Below, one piece after another: positions 5,114 through 5,120 of a stretch of 5,120 nt of DNA (its first letter is position 1; each line of letters begins with the position of its first letter). The DNA lies in NCBI GenBank assembly GCA_026985705.1, contig JALSPY010000023.1, positions 1-5,120 on the forward strand. The letters are read 5' to 3'. The notes beneath the pieces were generated by a model, which was given only the letters and a program-made list of their open reading frames with translations, was not told the origin of the DNA and made no database searches. Source of the DNA: Hydrogenothermaceae bacterium. GTDB taxonomy: Bacteria; Aquificota; Aquificia; Aquificales; Hydrogenothermaceae. Both the position numbers and the translations under genes were made by a program.

Positions 5114-5120
5114 ATGAGTA
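5114..5120 (+). CDS. Start of an unidentified downstream gene (cut by window edge)
   Basis: ATG-AGT-A at the right edge follows AAAGGAGAT with a good 5-nt gap from GGAG, so a plus-strand gene very likely starts here with Met-Ser. It lies 25 bp after the phosphatidyltransferase stop with no terminator between them, so the two are probably cotranscribed. Only two codons are visible and no product can be named. Confidence 0.6.

Overview
The window is a compact, AT-rich bacterial chromosomal segment with ordinary housekeeping genes. Coding density is high, intergenic gaps are 25-160 bp, Shine-Dalgarno sequences are strong, and codons lean to AGA (Arg), ATA (Ile) and TTA (Leu). The proteins are short-loop and rich in Lys, Glu and Ile. 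This suggests a low-GC thermophile. The best guess is the Aquificota (Hydrogenothermaceae-like, e.g. Sulfurihydrogenibium or Persephonella relatives). That is an inference from protein style and gene content, not a proven assignment.

Layout from left to right. (1) 1-249, minus strand: the first 83 codons of purQ (FGAM synthase glutaminase subunit), running off the left edge and starting at TTG. (2) 250-408: divergent intergenic region with weak promoter candidates and a perfect 9-bp tandem repeat just before a TATAAA box. (3) 409-1224, plus strand: dapD (lysine/meso-diaminopimelate pathway). (4) 1227-1262: a GC-rich hairpin between convergent genes, with a U-tract only on the minus strand, so it terminates the carboxylase gene. 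(5) 1269-3116, minus strand: a biotin-dependent carboxyltransferase subunit of the OadA/PycB/CfiA family. (6) 3117-3266: divergent intergenic region with a TATAAT box for each strand. (7) 3267-4451, plus strand: purT (formate-dependent GAR transformylase). (8) 4510-5088, plus strand: a CDP-alcohol phosphatidyltransferase with features of phosphatidylinositol-phosphate-type synthases, also starting at TTG. (9) 5082-5111: a perfect 15-bp tandem duplication that duplicates a ribosome-binding site, followed by the first codons of another plus-strand gene at 5114.

Functionally the genes serve core biosynthesis. PurT and PurQ act at consecutive steps of IMP synthesis (GAR to FGAR, FGAR to FGAM). 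DapD makes lysine and peptidoglycan precursors. The carboxylase-family protein handles a C3/C4 or C5/C6 oxoacid, and the last complete gene makes phospholipid headgroups. They do not form one operon: purQ and dapD diverge, dapD and the carboxylase gene converge, and the carboxylase gene and purT diverge. Only purT, the phosphatidyltransferase gene and the next gene could share a transcript.

I found no mobile element, CRISPR array, RNA gene or clearly new system. The points most worth checking are the substrate-side residues of the carboxyltransferase, the headgroup specificity of the phosphatidyltransferase, and the two small perfect tandem repeats in regulatory positions.
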